The notes beneath the pieces were generated by a model. It was not told where the DNA came from, made no database searches, and was given only the letters and a program-made list of their open reading frames with translations. A program made the position numbers and the translations under genes. DNA of 64,000 nt. Origin: Solitalea lacus. GTDB lineage: Bacteria > Bacteroidota > Bacteroidia > Sphingobacteriales > Sphingobacteriaceae. Location of the stretch: contig NZ_CP091740.1 in assembly GCF_022014595.1 (NCBI RefSeq), forward strand, positions 930,001 to 994,000. Direction: 5' to 3'. This document shows positions 15,855-25,163 of this stretch, piece by piece. Each line of letters opens with the position of its first letter. Positions within the stretch are counted from its first letter, which is position 1.

Positions 15855-15954
15855 GATTTATGATAAAATATGAAATATACAGGGTTTTACTATTGCAAGA
15901 AGAATGCTTGACGAGGGAGAATAGTTCCAATAACTATTCTCTTCATGTTTTTTG

Positions 15955-16926
15955 TTATTTTTTTCGCTCCGTGGTGTATCTAACCAGTTGTTCAAGCGAT
16001 CTTCGTTGCTCAGTATCAGGAAACGTTCTTAAGATATCAAAAGCTTCTTCCTGGTAATTAAACATGATTTTCTCTGCCAGTTCCAGGCCTCCTGTGCGTT
16101 TTACAAAAGCAATCACTTCCTGAATTTTGTCCGGTTCTTCATTATGATTTTTTACCAGATTGATGATTCTTCTTTTTTCGGTTTTATCGCATTGTTTTAA
16201 GGCATATATTAAGGGCAGAGTAACCTTTTTCTCCTTAATATCAATGCCTCTAGGCTTACCAACATCGTCATGTCCAAAATCAAACAAATCATCTTTTATT
16301 TGGAAAGCGATACCAATTTTTTCGCCAAATAAACGCATGCGTTCAATTTCTTCTGCCGAAGCCCCTGAGGAAGCTGCTCCGCATGCACAACAAGAGGCAA
16401 TTAATGAGGCAGTTTTCTGACGGATGACTTCAAAGTATATTTCCTCCTCGATATCCATTCGACGCACTTTTTCCACCTGAAGTAATTCGCCTTCACTCAT
16501 TTCACGAACAGCATTAGATACAATTTCCAACAGATTGTAATCTTTGTGTTCAACCGAGAGCAGTAATCCTTTTGAAAGCAAAAAGTCGCCAACTAAAACA
16601 GCAATTTTGTTTTTCCAAAGTGCATTGATAGAGAAAAATCCTCTACGTTCATGAGCATCGTCTACTACATCATCATGAACAAGGGTTGCAGTATGCAGCA
16701 ACTCAACCAAAGCCGCACCCCTATATGTTGCTTCCGTTATTTCACCACAAACTTTAGCTGAAAAAAACACAAACATAGGGCGCATTTGCTTGCCTTTACG
16801 TTTGTAAATGTAATGGGTAATACGATCGAGCAATGGAACGGAGCTCTGCATTGATTTTTTGAATTTATCTTCAAATAAATCAATTTCGGCGGCTATAGGT
16901 TTTTTAATTTCGTCTAATGTCGGCAT
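15955..16926 (-). CDS. Trans-polyprenyl diphosphate synthase (IspB-like)
   Basis: The 323-residue isoprenyl diphosphate synthase makes a long-chain trans-prenyl tail, most likely for menaquinone. The first aspartate-rich motif is LVHDDVVDDAHERRG (about residue 79) and the second is IKDDLFDFGHDD (about residue 216). The upstream KGKQMRP substrate motif is present. Product length cannot be read with certainty; small residues ahead of the first motif (ALVELLHTATLVHDD) fit a long-chain enzyme. It is followed by terC on the same strand after 100 bases. Confidence 0.92.
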   Translation of the reverse strand: MPTLDEIKKPIAAEIDLFEDKFKKSMQSSVPLLDRITHYIYKRKGKQMRPMFVFFSAKVCGEITEATYRGAALVELLHTATLVHDDVVDDAHERRGFFSINALWKNKIAVLVGDFLLSKGLLLSVEHKDYNLLEIVSNAVREMSEGELLQVEKVRRMDIEEEIYFEVIRQKTASLIASCCACGAASSGASAEEIERMRLFGEKIGIAFQIKDDLFDFGHDDVGKPRGIDIKEKKVTLPLIYALKQCDKTEKRRIINLVKNHNEEPDKIQEVIAFVKRTGGLELAEKIMFNYQEEAFDILRTFPDTEQRRSLEQLVRYTTERKK

Positions 16927-17442
16927 TCACGTTCGGTGCTGCTTATTGCATTGTTATAACTAAAATTGTTCAGCATTTGTGCTGATGCTTAACGGGAATT
17001 GTTTATAAGAATGATAAAGTGGAAAAACTTTACAAAAAAATGATATTCCGGTATTCCGAAATATCTCTATCTCCACATGAGAATAAACAACCTCTGTTAA
17101 AATCTTTAGGGGCCAAATATACTTAGTTAGCCTTCATTATAATAATTTAAGATTATAAAATTATTTTGTCTTGCCCAATCAGATTTTATCCCAATTAAAT
17201 ATTAAAACAAATACCAGCATTTATAATAATGAATTATTCACTATAATATAATTTGCTGATTTTCAGAATAAATATTAAATTGTAAATGGCTGACTTGAAA
17301 TAACCGATAGGTTAATGATTTTGATTTATTGTTTAGGTTTATTCTTGTTGGTCACTTTTTACAATCATTCCTGTTGTTGTTCCTGCATCTCTTTTATAAT
17401 GCCCAATTGTTTAATGGTGAGATAATTTAAAAACATATTACT
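16927..17442. other. AT-rich divergent spacer without a gene
   Basis: This 516-bp spacer lies between the divergent prenyl synthase and DUF1508-OmpA genes. I find no convincing open frame. It holds the promoters of both genes and a 24-bp imperfect palindrome at 17042-17065. Much of 17120-17290 is very A+T rich. Confidence 0.6.
17042..17065. repeat. 24-bp imperfect palindrome, possible operator
   Basis: GATATTCCGGTA is followed by TTCCGAAATATC. The halves are complementary at 10 of 12 positions. It lies about 115 bases upstream of the prenyl synthase gene and could be a dimer-binding site. No regulator is assigned. Confidence 0.4.
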
Positions 17443-19170
17443 ATGCTATCAGAAGACTATCTAAAGTTTACTCGTTATCAAAATCAACCTGCTTCAGAGC
17501 ATGAAGGGTTCTCTGTTTTTTTTGATGAGGAATCCGGTAAGCATTATTTCGCAATGCTTGATGATGATAAAACAACCGTATTATTTATTAGTGAAGGTTA
17601 TCCTAATGAAGAAATCCGTGATAACGGGATTAAATCGGTAATGACTAATCGTGATTTGGATGAGCGATATTTGGTTAAATCGTTAGAAGATGGTCGTTAC
17701 TTCTTGAGTATGAGGGCTGCGAACAATCAAGAGATTGCCCGCAGTAATTATTTCTACTCAAAGGCAGAAGCTCAAGCATTACTCCCCTCTGAACGTAAAA
17801 TGGCAAAGGCTGCATTGACTGCAATTGAGTCATCCAGTAGAGAAGATAATTATTTACATTGTGCTGATTACGAACATAAGCCTAAATCAAATTATGCTGA
17901 TTTTGTAAGCTTTCAGCATGAAGCAAACGGACAATACTATTTTGCATTAATAAACACAGATAACAAAGTTTTACTAAGAAGTGAAGGGTATGCCACACCA
18001 CAGGGAAGGGATAATGGGATAGAGTCAGTTATTAAGAATAAGGATACTCCAGAACGCTATTCTGTTCGTCATTTTACAAGTGGAGCACGTATGGTAATGT
18101 TGTTTGCTGCAAATAGAAAGGAAATTGGCCGTAGTTGTCCAATTGATGATGATAATACATTGTTTGCATTGTTTCCATTGCTTGCACCTTTGGGTATGGG
18201 CTTAAAAATAGGTACGAAAGAAGATGACTATCTAGGCTGTCATGAATATACCGGATATAATGCAGATGAGAATGAAATAGCCCGTTTTGAAAAAAACAAT
18301 CAATATTATTTTGCTTGGTATGACGGAAATGGGAAGGTTTTGCTTCGGTCAGAAGGATTTGAAACAGAGCAGGCTTTGAAGGAAGAACTTAATTTGGTGT
18401 TAAAGTACAGGAATAATGAAAGTAGGTATGATGCTATAGAAAAAGCAGGTTATAGAATTAGGGTGTTGAAAGATGAAACCGGAAGGGAAATTGGCCGCAC
18501 TTGTCCTGAGAAAATAGTAGTGGTGCCACCTCCACCTCCTCCTGTAGCAGCTCCTGTTCCTGTTCCTGTGCCAGAACCTTCTGCTGGCTTTAACTGGTGG
18601 TGGATTTTGTTGCCATTGTTACTCTTAGCGGCATTCTTTTGGTGGAGAAGTTGCAATAAAAAAGCAGAGGAAGTGGCCCCTCCTGCGCCAGCTGTGGTTC
18701 CTGCTGATACAATGAAGGTTGATACGATGCAGCAAATGACTCCGAAAGCTTCAACCTCTGAAGTTAGGCTGGGATCCATTTTGTTTGACTTTGATAGCGC
18801 AGAATTAATGTCTGATGCGGTTGCACAACTCGATAAGTTGGTTAGTGTGCTTGAAAATAATCCAAATTATACAGCTGAATTGAGAGCCTACACTGATGCA
18901 AAAGGTAGTGTTAAGTATAATGTTGCTTTAAGCAAGCGAAGGGCAAAAGCTGCCAAGGATTATCTTTTGAAAAAAGGAATTGCTGTAAACAGGATAACGG
19001 CAGATAATTTTGGAAAAAGCAATCCGATTGCGAAAAATCACTTGCCAGATGGTTCAGATAGTGAGCAAGGTCGCCATTACAATAGGAGAGTGGAAATCAG
19101 AGTTCTTGAGAGTGGTAAAGATGTAAATATTGTTGATTCAATTAATGTACCATCTGACTTGAAAGAATAA
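17443..19170 (+). CDS. DUF1508 (YegP-like) repeat protein with a central membrane helix and C-terminal OmpA domain
   Basis: The 575-residue protein has three copies of a YegP/DUF1508-type unit (about 22-105, 152-232, 276-355), each with YYFA, KVLLRSEG and EIGR-type elements. A proline-rich linker follows (361-380), then one membrane helix (about 384-401) and an OmpA peptidoglycan-binding domain (about 443-560, with FDFDSAELM and LSKRRAKAAKDYL). There is no signal peptide. The OmpA domain should be periplasmic, which would put the DUF1508 units in the cytoplasm, although the Arg/Lys residues after the helix fit that poorly. The function of DUF1508 is unknown. Confidence 0.85.
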   Translation: MLSEDYLKFTRYQNQPASEHEGFSVFFDEESGKHYFAMLDDDKTTVLFISEGYPNEEIRDNGIKSVMTNRDLDERYLVKSLEDGRYFLSMRAANNQEIARSNYFYSKAEAQALLPSERKMAKAALTAIESSSREDNYLHCADYEHKPKSNYADFVSFQHEANGQYYFALINTDNKVLLRSEGYATPQGRDNGIESVIKNKDTPERYSVRHFTSGARMVMLFAANRKEIGRSCPIDDDNTLFALFPLLAPLGMGLKIGTKEDDYLGCHEYTGYNADENEIARFEKNNQYYFAWYDGNGKVLLRSEGFETEQALKEELNLVLKYRNNESRYDAIEKAGYRIRVLKDETGREIGRTCPEKIVVVPPPPPPVAAPVPVPVPEPSAGFNWWWILLPLLLLAAFFWWRSCNKKAEEVAPPAPAVVPADTMKVDTMQQMTPKASTSEVRLGSILFDFDSAELMSDAVAQLDKLVSVLENNPNYTAELRAYTDAKGSVKYNVALSKRRAKAAKDYLLKKGIAVNRITADNFGKSNPIAKNHLPDGSDSEQGRHYNRRVEIRVLESGKDVNIVDSINVPSDLKE

Positions 19171-19181
19171 ATTGTTTTTTA

Positions 19182-19235
19182 ACAAAAAGCGCCATAGTAC
19201 AATGTGAAATTAGTGCCATGGCGTTTTGTTTTTAC
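19182..19235. terminator. Terminator between DUF1508-OmpA and pirin genes
   Basis: ACAAAAAGCGCCATAGTAC pairs, with mismatches, with the region ending TGCCATGGCGTTTTGT, followed by TTTT. It lies between convergent genes. Confidence 0.72.
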
Positions 19236-19238
19236 GAA

Positions 19239-20114
19239 TTATTTTTCTGCAGGCAATGGAACAAAGTCAGTTTCTTCAGGTACCGGTTGGAATTCTTGGT
19301 TAAGCCATTTCTGTTTGGCGAGTTCTATAGTTTCTTTACTTGATGAAACAAAGTTCCAGTAAATAAAACGCTCTTCTTCAAAAGGAATGCCTCCAAAAAT
19401 GTAAATAGTTGTATCAGCATTGATGGTGAATTCACACAGAGAGGCTTCCTTTGCCACTAAAATTTGTTTAGGCTCATATGTAAAACCATCATTTTCAATG
19501 CTTCCTTCCAAAATATACATGCCTGCTTCTCCAAATAATTCTTGGCCAATTTTTAAATTTTGGCGCACAGGGCTATGTATTTCTAATAAAAATTGTTTGC
19601 TGTAGGTAGCCACCGGAGATTTATATCCGAATGCTTCGCCTGCTATCAATTTAAAGGAAACTTCTCCGATTTTCCATGCAGGCAGATGTTCCGATTCAAT
19701 ATGCTGAAAGGCAGGTTCCATGCTTTCCTTGTCTTTAGGTAGTGCAACCCATATTTGTAACCCATGTATATTTTTCTCAGAGTTACGAAGATATTGAGGC
19801 GTGCGCTCTGAATGAACAATCCCCTTTCCTGCAGTCATCCAGTTAACTGCCCCTGGTTTAATTTCTTGTTCAGTTCCTAGACTATCTCGATGCATTATGG
19901 CTCCTTCAAATAAGTATGTAAGAGTTGACAGGCCAATATGTGGATGGGGTGGAACGTCCAAGTTTTGATAATCTTTTAAAGCGGCAGGGCCCATATGGTC
20001 AATAAAAATGTAAGGCCCCACCATTCTTTTCCCTCTAAAAGGCAACAATCTACCCACTAAGAAATTGCCAATGTCGGCAGGTCGCTCTTCTATGATTAAT
20101 CCAACGTTTGACAT
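19239..20114 (-). CDS. Pirin family protein
   Basis: The 291-residue double-cupin protein has the pirin N-terminal domain (about 1-120) with iron-ligand residues in PPHPHIGLSTLTYLFEG and the conserved AGKGIVHSERTP. The C-terminal cupin spans about 175-280. Bacterial pirins such as YhhW have quercetin dioxygenase activity in vitro, and others bind metabolic enzymes; the substrate here cannot be told. The gene appears monocistronic, with a start 110 bases from the asparaginase terminator. Confidence 0.93.
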   Translation of the reverse strand: MSNVGLIIEERPADIGNFLVGRLLPFRGKRMVGPYIFIDHMGPAALKDYQNLDVPPHPHIGLSTLTYLFEGAIMHRDSLGTEQEIKPGAVNWMTAGKGIVHSERTPQYLRNSEKNIHGLQIWVALPKDKESMEPAFQHIESEHLPAWKIGEVSFKLIAGEAFGYKSPVATYSKQFLLEIHSPVRQNLKIGQELFGEAGMYILEGSIENDGFTYEPKQILVAKEASLCEFTINADTTIYIFGGIPFEEERFIYWNFVSSSKETIELAKQKWLNQEFQPVPEETDFVPLPAEK

Positions 20115-20172
20115 TATATTTTATTTATGATAACAAGTGTTAAGTTACAACTAAATTGATCTTAGTATAAAA

Positions 20173-20209
20173 TTAAAAATCCCTTCAAGAATACTTAAAG
20201 GGATTTTTC
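20173..20209 (-). terminator. Terminator of the asparaginase gene
   Basis: AAAATCCCTT pairs with AAGGGATTTT around a short loop. Read on the minus strand it is followed by an A/T-rich tail. It lies directly after the ansA-like gene. Confidence 0.75.
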
Positions 20210-20224
20210 TCAACTATTAATTTA

Positions 20225-21262
20225 TTATCTCTGTCCGTTCAATTTGGTGAGCTCGCCTCTTATTGAGGTAGTAAGCATCTTCTTTTGTTCATCGAGTGGG
20301 ATGTTCTGCGCCATAACAAACATTAGTTTAGTGATAGCAGCCTCATATGTCATATCATAACCGCTTAAAATTCCCATTGCAGATAATTCATCGCTGGTTT
20401 CATAATGCCCCAAAGTAACGGTGCCACCCATGCATTGGGAAATATCCAAAATGATGACACCTCTGTTGATTGCGTCTCGTAAAACAGTTAAAAAAGCAGG
20501 ATTGGTACTTGCATTGCCTGATCCGAAGGCCTCCATTATGACAGCCCGGAGTCCAGGGGTGCTTAAAACTCCACTTACAAATCGTGGATCCATGCCTGGG
20601 AATAGTTTCAGCGAACCCACAGACGTGTCAAAGTATTTGTAAACTTTTAAAGGTTTTTCAGTGTGAGGGAGAATATATTTCTCGTTGTATTTCAAGCGTA
20701 TGCCAGCCTCTGCCAGGGGATGGTAATTGGTTGAGGTAAAGGCCTGGAATTTTTCAGAGTCAAATTTTGTTGAACGATTGCCCCGATAAAGCATATAATC
20801 AAAGTAGATACATACTTCAGGTACCATTGCCTTGCCGTCTTCACGTTTGGCTGCAGCAATTTCGAGGGCGGTTAACAAGTTTTCTTTTGCATCCGTCCTA
20901 ATTTCACCAATCGGTAATTGGGATCCGGTAAAAACTACAGGTTTGGCCAAATTCTCCAATGCATAACTTAGCGCAGAAGCTGAATAGGCCATTGTATCTG
21001 ATCCATGAAGTACCACAAAGCCATCATACCTACTATAATTATCTTCAATGATTATGGCAAGCTCTACCCAAATCTCAGGTGTCATGTTCGAAGAGTCGAG
21101 AGTTGGGTTAAACGAATGCACTGCGAAATTATAGTTCAGCCGTTTCAGCTCAGGTACATTTCCGGTAATATGCGAAAAATTGAAAGGTTTAAGGGCCCCG
21201 GTTTTGGGGTCATTTACCATTCCAATTGTACCACCGGTATATATTATCAGAATATTGGTCAT
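20225..21262 (-). CDS. ansA: Type I (cytoplasmic) L-asparaginase
   Basis: This 345-residue enzyme hydrolyses asparagine to aspartate and ammonia. The catalytic motifs are present: IYTGGTIGM at the N-terminus (first Thr) and VVLHGSDTMAYSASAL near residue 83 (second Thr-Asp pair). A Lys in the TDAKENLL region completes the expected set. There is no signal peptide, and the tetramer-type C-terminal domain (LDISQCMGGTV) places it with type I AnsA rather than secreted type II. The downstream neighbour on this strand is separated by a terminator. Confidence 0.93.
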   Translation of the reverse strand: MTNILIIYTGGTIGMVNDPKTGALKPFNFSHITGNVPELKRLNYNFAVHSFNPTLDSSNMTPEIWVELAIIIEDNYSRYDGFVVLHGSDTMAYSASALSYALENLAKPVVFTGSQLPIGEIRTDAKENLLTALEIAAAKREDGKAMVPEVCIYFDYMLYRGNRSTKFDSEKFQAFTSTNYHPLAEAGIRLKYNEKYILPHTEKPLKVYKYFDTSVGSLKLFPGMDPRFVSGVLSTPGLRAVIMEAFGSGNASTNPAFLTVLRDAINRGVIILDISQCMGGTVTLGHYETSDELSAMGILSGYDMTYEAAITKLMFVMAQNIPLDEQKKMLTTSIRGELTKLNGQR

Positions 21263-21312
21263 TTAGGTTATTCTTGGTTTATTGATGAATTTGCAAATAA
21301 AACCATTCCAAA

Positions 21313-22083
21313 TTAAACTCCAAAAATAGATTTAGAATTTTCAGTGGTTATTTTTGCCAATTTTTCAATTTCCATTTGGTGCAAGTCGGCCACTTTTTGT
21401 GCAACATGAACCAGGTAGCTGCTTTCATTGGGTTTTCCTCTAAACGGCACCGGCGTTAAGTATGGAGAATCAGTTTCTAGAACGATGTGTTTTGGGTCGA
21501 CTTGTTGAACCACTTTGTCGAGTCCGGCGTTTTTATAAGTAACCACTCCGCCAATACCTAAATAGAAATTCAAGTCAATAACATGCTTTGCTTGCTCAAT
21601 TGTGCCTGTAAAACAATGGAAGATTCCCCGGAGTTTTTCGTCTTTTTCTTGTTCCAGTATTTCCAAAATTTCATCGAACGCATCCCGGCAATGAATAACG
21701 ATCGGTAGGTTTAAATCTTTAGCCCAATGAATTTGTGTTTTGAAAGCTTGCTTTTGCTGTTCAATATGGGTTTTATCCCAATAAAGGTCGATTCCGATTT
21801 CGCCTATTGCATATATTCTATTAGAGTCAATTGCAGTTCGGATATGGTGGAGTTCCAACTCAAAATCATCTTTAACTGAGCATGGATGTAATCCAAGCAT
21901 AGGAAAACAATTAGATGGGAATTGAGTAGCTAATTGAAATACTTGAGGAATGGTAGCACTGTCAACATTGGGTAAAAACAAACGAGATACACCATTGTCA
22001 AATGCACGTTGAATAGCTTGGGCTCTTTCTGATGCGTCTTCAGGTGAATAGTATTGATGAGTATGGGTGTCGGTAAGGATCAT
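21313..22083 (-). CDS. TatD family metal-dependent deoxyribonuclease
   Basis: The 256-residue TIM-barrel hydrolase has the metal-binding pattern of TatD/YcfH: THTHQY at the N-terminus, GEIGIDLYWDKTH, VIHCRDAFDEILE, GIFHCFTG and LETDSPYLTP. Family members act as 3'-5' exonucleases in DNA repair or handle D-aminoacyl-type bonds; nuclease activity is most likely. The start of the ansA-like gene lies about 50 bases beyond 21313 on the same strand, so the two may be cotranscribed. Confidence 0.93.
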   Translation of the reverse strand: MILTDTHTHQYYSPEDASERAQAIQRAFDNGVSRLFLPNVDSATIPQVFQLATQFPSNCFPMLGLHPCSVKDDFELELHHIRTAIDSNRIYAIGEIGIDLYWDKTHIEQQKQAFKTQIHWAKDLNLPIVIHCRDAFDEILEILEQEKDEKLRGIFHCFTGTIEQAKHVIDLNFYLGIGGVVTYKNAGLDKVVQQVDPKHIVLETDSPYLTPVPFRGKPNESSYLVHVAQKVADLHQMEIEKLAKITTENSKSIFGV

Positions 22084-22128
22084 TGTTGGATAAATTGACT
22101 AAATGAGCTTTAAGTACGTTCATTTAAA

Positions 22129-22168
22129 CAAAAAACTGCGGATGAATGTTCACCCGCAGTTTTTTGCA
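22129..22168 (-). terminator. Terminator of the FKBP gene or upstream boundary of tatD
   Basis: AAAAAACTGCGG pairs with CCGCAGTTTTTT around a loop. It is symmetric, lies 28 bases after the FKBP stop (22195), and terminates that gene before the tatD promoter. Confidence 0.82.
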
Positions 22169-22194
22169 ATATGGAATATGTTTTGCAAAAAAAA

Positions 22195-23046
22195 TTATTT
22201 TGCTGCTGTTGGAGCTTTTGCAGGTTTTACATCAATAACTTGTAAATCAAACACTAATGGACTGTTTGGAGGAATTGGACCATTGCCCATTTCGCCATAA
22301 GCCAATTTGGCAGGAATTACAAATGTTGCGGATTCACCTTTTTTCAATAATTGTAAAGCTTCAACCCAACCGTCAATTACCATTCCTTTTTGAACTGGTA
22401 ATTCAAATGGCTGACCGCGATCAACTGATGAATCAAATTTAGTTCCGTCTAATAATTTGCCCGTATAATGAACTTTAACAGTATCGCCTACTTTGATAGG
22501 TGTTCCTGTAGGAGCAGGGGTGCTGATATGGTAACGCAAACCCGATGCAGTTTTTGTGTAGGCTAATTTGCTAGTCGCTTGGAATTTGTCCATTGCTTTA
22601 TTCGCATCAGATTCCATTGAAACTTTAGTTTTAACATCTTCAATCTTAACTGTAAACGTTAAATAGCTGCCAGACTTAATAAATGGAGGCATTTGCTGCA
22701 TTCCAAGCTTTGGAGAGAAAATAGAATCAGCTAATATTTTGAAGGAAGCACTATCTCCTTTGGTAAGTAATTTAAAGGCATGCATCATATCTCCTTTAAA
22801 CATTGATGGCTGAATGATTAATTCAAGCGGACCACGACCCTTATAGGTATTTAATAATACTGAATCACTATCGGTTTTATAAATTAAGTTTACTTTTACA
22901 AAGTCTCCTTCTTTAATTTTTTCGCCTTTATTTTCGGTATATATTTTGTACAATAAGCCCGAATCATCTTTCTTGTAACCGTCTTTGTTACAAGCAAACA
23001 GCACACCGGCTAGGGCTACTGCTACTACTGCAAATTTTACTTTCAT
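22195..23046 (-). CDS. FKBP-type peptidyl-prolyl isomerase lipoprotein
   Basis: The 283-residue protein has a lipoprotein signal peptide ending LFACNKD, with the lipidated Cys near residue 19. An N-terminal degenerate FKBP-like half follows (about 30-145), then a canonical FKBP domain (about 175-275) with VKVHYTGKLLDGTKFDSS, GWVEALQLLKKGE and IPAKLAYGE. It should assist folding of periplasmic or outer-membrane proteins at proline bonds. A paralogue with the same two-half layout is encoded at 24208, with nrnA between them. Confidence 0.93.
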   Translation of the reverse strand: MKVKFAVVAVALAGVLFACNKDGYKKDDSGLLYKIYTENKGEKIKEGDFVKVNLIYKTDSDSVLLNTYKGRGPLELIIQPSMFKGDMMHAFKLLTKGDSASFKILADSIFSPKLGMQQMPPFIKSGSYLTFTVKIEDVKTKVSMESDANKAMDKFQATSKLAYTKTASGLRYHISTPAPTGTPIKVGDTVKVHYTGKLLDGTKFDSSVDRGQPFELPVQKGMVIDGWVEALQLLKKGESATFVIPAKLAYGEMGNGPIPPNSPLVFDLQVIDVKPAKAPTAAK

Positions 23047-23082
23047 TTCAATAATTGACTTTATTTTTTTTATGCTATTTGG

Positions 23083-24090
23083 TTAAACGTTCAACAATTC
23101 TTTATATTCTGGCAATATGGAAATAAACTTTTCTACAGTTGCCTCTAGTGACAGGTTCGATTGACCACCTGCTGCATTATGATGTCCCCCTCCTTCAAAG
23201 TACTTTTTTGCCACTTCGTTTGCCGGAAACTCACCCTTTGAGCGTAAAGATAATTTCACTATTTCGGCCCTGTCAATAATAATGACTGCGAATTTAATGT
23301 TATTGATTGAAAGTGCGTAATTTACGATTCCCTCCGTATCTCCGGAAGTAACTTCATATTTGGCTAAATCTTGTTGAGTTAGTGCGATGAGAGCTGTTCT
23401 GAATTCAGGGAAAACCTGTAATTTGTCTTTTAAACAATAACCTAAAAAGCGAGTTCTATTTTCAGAATAAGTATCATAAACCAACTCATGGATACGTGAG
23501 TTGTCTGCTCCCGCTTCTATTAAATCAGCAACAACCTTATGAACATGTGAAGTTACTGAGTTAAAACGGAAAGAACCAGAGTCTGTCATTATTCCACAAT
23601 ATAAGCAAGAAGCAATTTGCTTGTTTAGTAAATGCTTGTCGCCCATTTGTACCATAAAATCATATACCAGTTCAGCGGTTGCACAAGCAGCTGCATTCCA
23701 TAAACGGAAATTGTCAAACCCTTCCGGCTCTAAGTGGTGGTCGATCATTACTTTTTGCGCCAAGGAGGCACCTATAACATCCCCCATGCCATTTATCCTG
23801 CGTAGGCCGTTAAAATCTAGGCAGAAAATAAAATCTGCATCAGCTATTAATTTTTCAGCTTCGGCTTGCTTTTCAGTATAAACCAACACCTCCCCATTGC
23901 CCGGTAGCCAATGTAAAAAGAATGGATAATCAGTGGGCGTAATTACATGCACATTGTGACCTTTAAGCAGCAAATAATGATACAAGCCTAAAGATGATCC
24001 CATTGCATCGCCATCAGGTTTAGGGTGAGTGGTAATAACAATGTTTTTAGGGGTTTGTAAAAGCGGCTTTAAATCCGTAATCGCTTGCAT
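23083..24090 (-). CDS. nrnA: DHH-family phosphoesterase, NrnA-like nanoRNase/pAp phosphatase
   Basis: This 335-residue enzyme degrades short oligoribonucleotides and, in many relatives, 3'-phosphoadenosine-5'-phosphate. DHH motifs are visible: HPKPDGDAMGSSLGLYHYL (motif I), FCLDFNG (motif II), and the eponymous MIDHHLEPEGF (motif III). The DHHA1 substrate-binding motif GGGHHNAAGG sits near the C-terminus. Some members also hydrolyse pApA, linking them to c-di-AMP turnover, which matters because this genome encodes CdaA at 54174. It lies 36 bases upstream of the FKBP gene and is probably cotranscribed with it. Confidence 0.93.
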   Translation of the reverse strand: MQAITDLKPLLQTPKNIVITTHPKPDGDAMGSSLGLYHYLLLKGHNVHVITPTDYPFFLHWLPGNGEVLVYTEKQAEAEKLIADADFIFCLDFNGLRRINGMGDVIGASLAQKVMIDHHLEPEGFDNFRLWNAAACATAELVYDFMVQMGDKHLLNKQIASCLYCGIMTDSGSFRFNSVTSHVHKVVADLIEAGADNSRIHELVYDTYSENRTRFLGYCLKDKLQVFPEFRTALIALTQQDLAKYEVTSGDTEGIVNYALSINNIKFAVIIIDRAEIVKLSLRSKGEFPANEVAKKYFEGGGHHNAAGGQSNLSLEATVEKFISILPEYKELLNV

Positions 24091-24207
24091 ATAATTTATT
24101 AAAAGGGTCGAATATAGGGATTTAATGTTAATTTCGAGTCACGAATTAGCAAGTGTACCTAATCTGCTTAGTTTATGACCCGAAATCAATGATCTATAAT
24201 AGGCAAG

Positions 24208-25095
24208 CTATTTTTTAGGCTTTATATCTATTAATTCTACATCAAAAGCTAAAATACTATTAGCCGGTATATCTGCTCCCATGGCTCTTTCACCATAAGC
24301 TAAACCTGAAGGTATTACCAAAATTGCTTTTTCTCCTTTTTTTAGTAATTGTAAACCTTCATCCCAACCCGCAATTACCATTTTTTGTCCTACCACAAAC
24401 TCAATAGGCTGGTTTCGATCATACGAAGAGTCGAATTTCTTGCCATTTAATAATTTGCCTGTATAATGTACACTGATCGTGTCTCCAGCTTTGGCTTTCT
24501 CTCCTTCGCCTATATTAAGAATAGAGTATCGAAGTCCGGATATTGTGTTTTTTAATAGAAGTTTGTTTGTCAGCGCGTAGTCAGCAATGGCTTTGTCTTC
24601 TGTTGCTTTACGTTTTGCGGCCGCAGCCTTAGCTTCAGCAGCTAATTGCTGTGGTGTTTTTACATCAATAACTTTAATTGTATAACATAAGAATCGGTTA
24701 GCCCCTAAGAATGAAGGACGTTGTGCGTCTGTCGGAGCTCCTTTAAATAAATGGGCGCTGCTTATTTTAAAAGTTGCACTGTCTCCTTTAGCAAGCAAAG
24801 TAAGAGCGTCCATCACTTGGGCCTTGTCCATTAATGTGTCAAGTTTAACAGTTGTTTCTATAGGCTGTTTCAGTTTGTAAGTGCTCTGCAAAACCGAGTC
24901 TTTGTCGGTTTTATAGACCAAATGAAACTTTACGTAATCACCTTGTTTAATTTTTACCTTTTGCGGAGAGGTGGATGTTTTTAGTATTTTATAGTATAAG
25001 CCACGTTTGGTTTGCAAAAAACCAGTAGTGAACGCAATAGAACTAAGGCTAGCGGCAACCAAAACGGCTGCGATTTTTTTTACAGACATCATCAA
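24208..25095 (-). CDS. FKBP-type peptidyl-prolyl isomerase, secreted
   Basis: The 295-residue paralogue of the FKBP lipoprotein at 22195 has a signal peptide (hydrophobic about 8-24) but no lipobox Cys. A degenerate FKBP-like half (about 30-155), an Ala/Lys-rich helix (LAAEAKAAAAKRKATEDKAI, 155-175) and a canonical FKBP domain (about 190-293, SVHYTGKLLNGKKFDSSYDR) follow. The helix resembles the dimer-forming segment of Mip-type isomerases. The start could be any of the first three Met residues. Confidence 0.92.
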   Translation of the reverse strand: MMMSVKKIAAVLVAASLSSIAFTTGFLQTKRGLYYKILKTSTSPQKVKIKQGDYVKFHLVYKTDKDSVLQSTYKLKQPIETTVKLDTLMDKAQVMDALTLLAKGDSATFKISSAHLFKGAPTDAQRPSFLGANRFLCYTIKVIDVKTPQQLAAEAKAAAAKRKATEDKAIADYALTNKLLLKNTISGLRYSILNIGEGEKAKAGDTISVHYTGKLLNGKKFDSSYDRNQPIEFVVGQKMVIAGWDEGLQLLKKGEKAILVIPSGLAYGERAMGADIPANSILAFDVELIDIKPKK

Positions 25096-25163
25096 ATGGA
25101 GATAAGAGTTATATCAAATACAATCAACTTTAAAATGGAGGGCTAAAATAAAATTTAAAAGTC

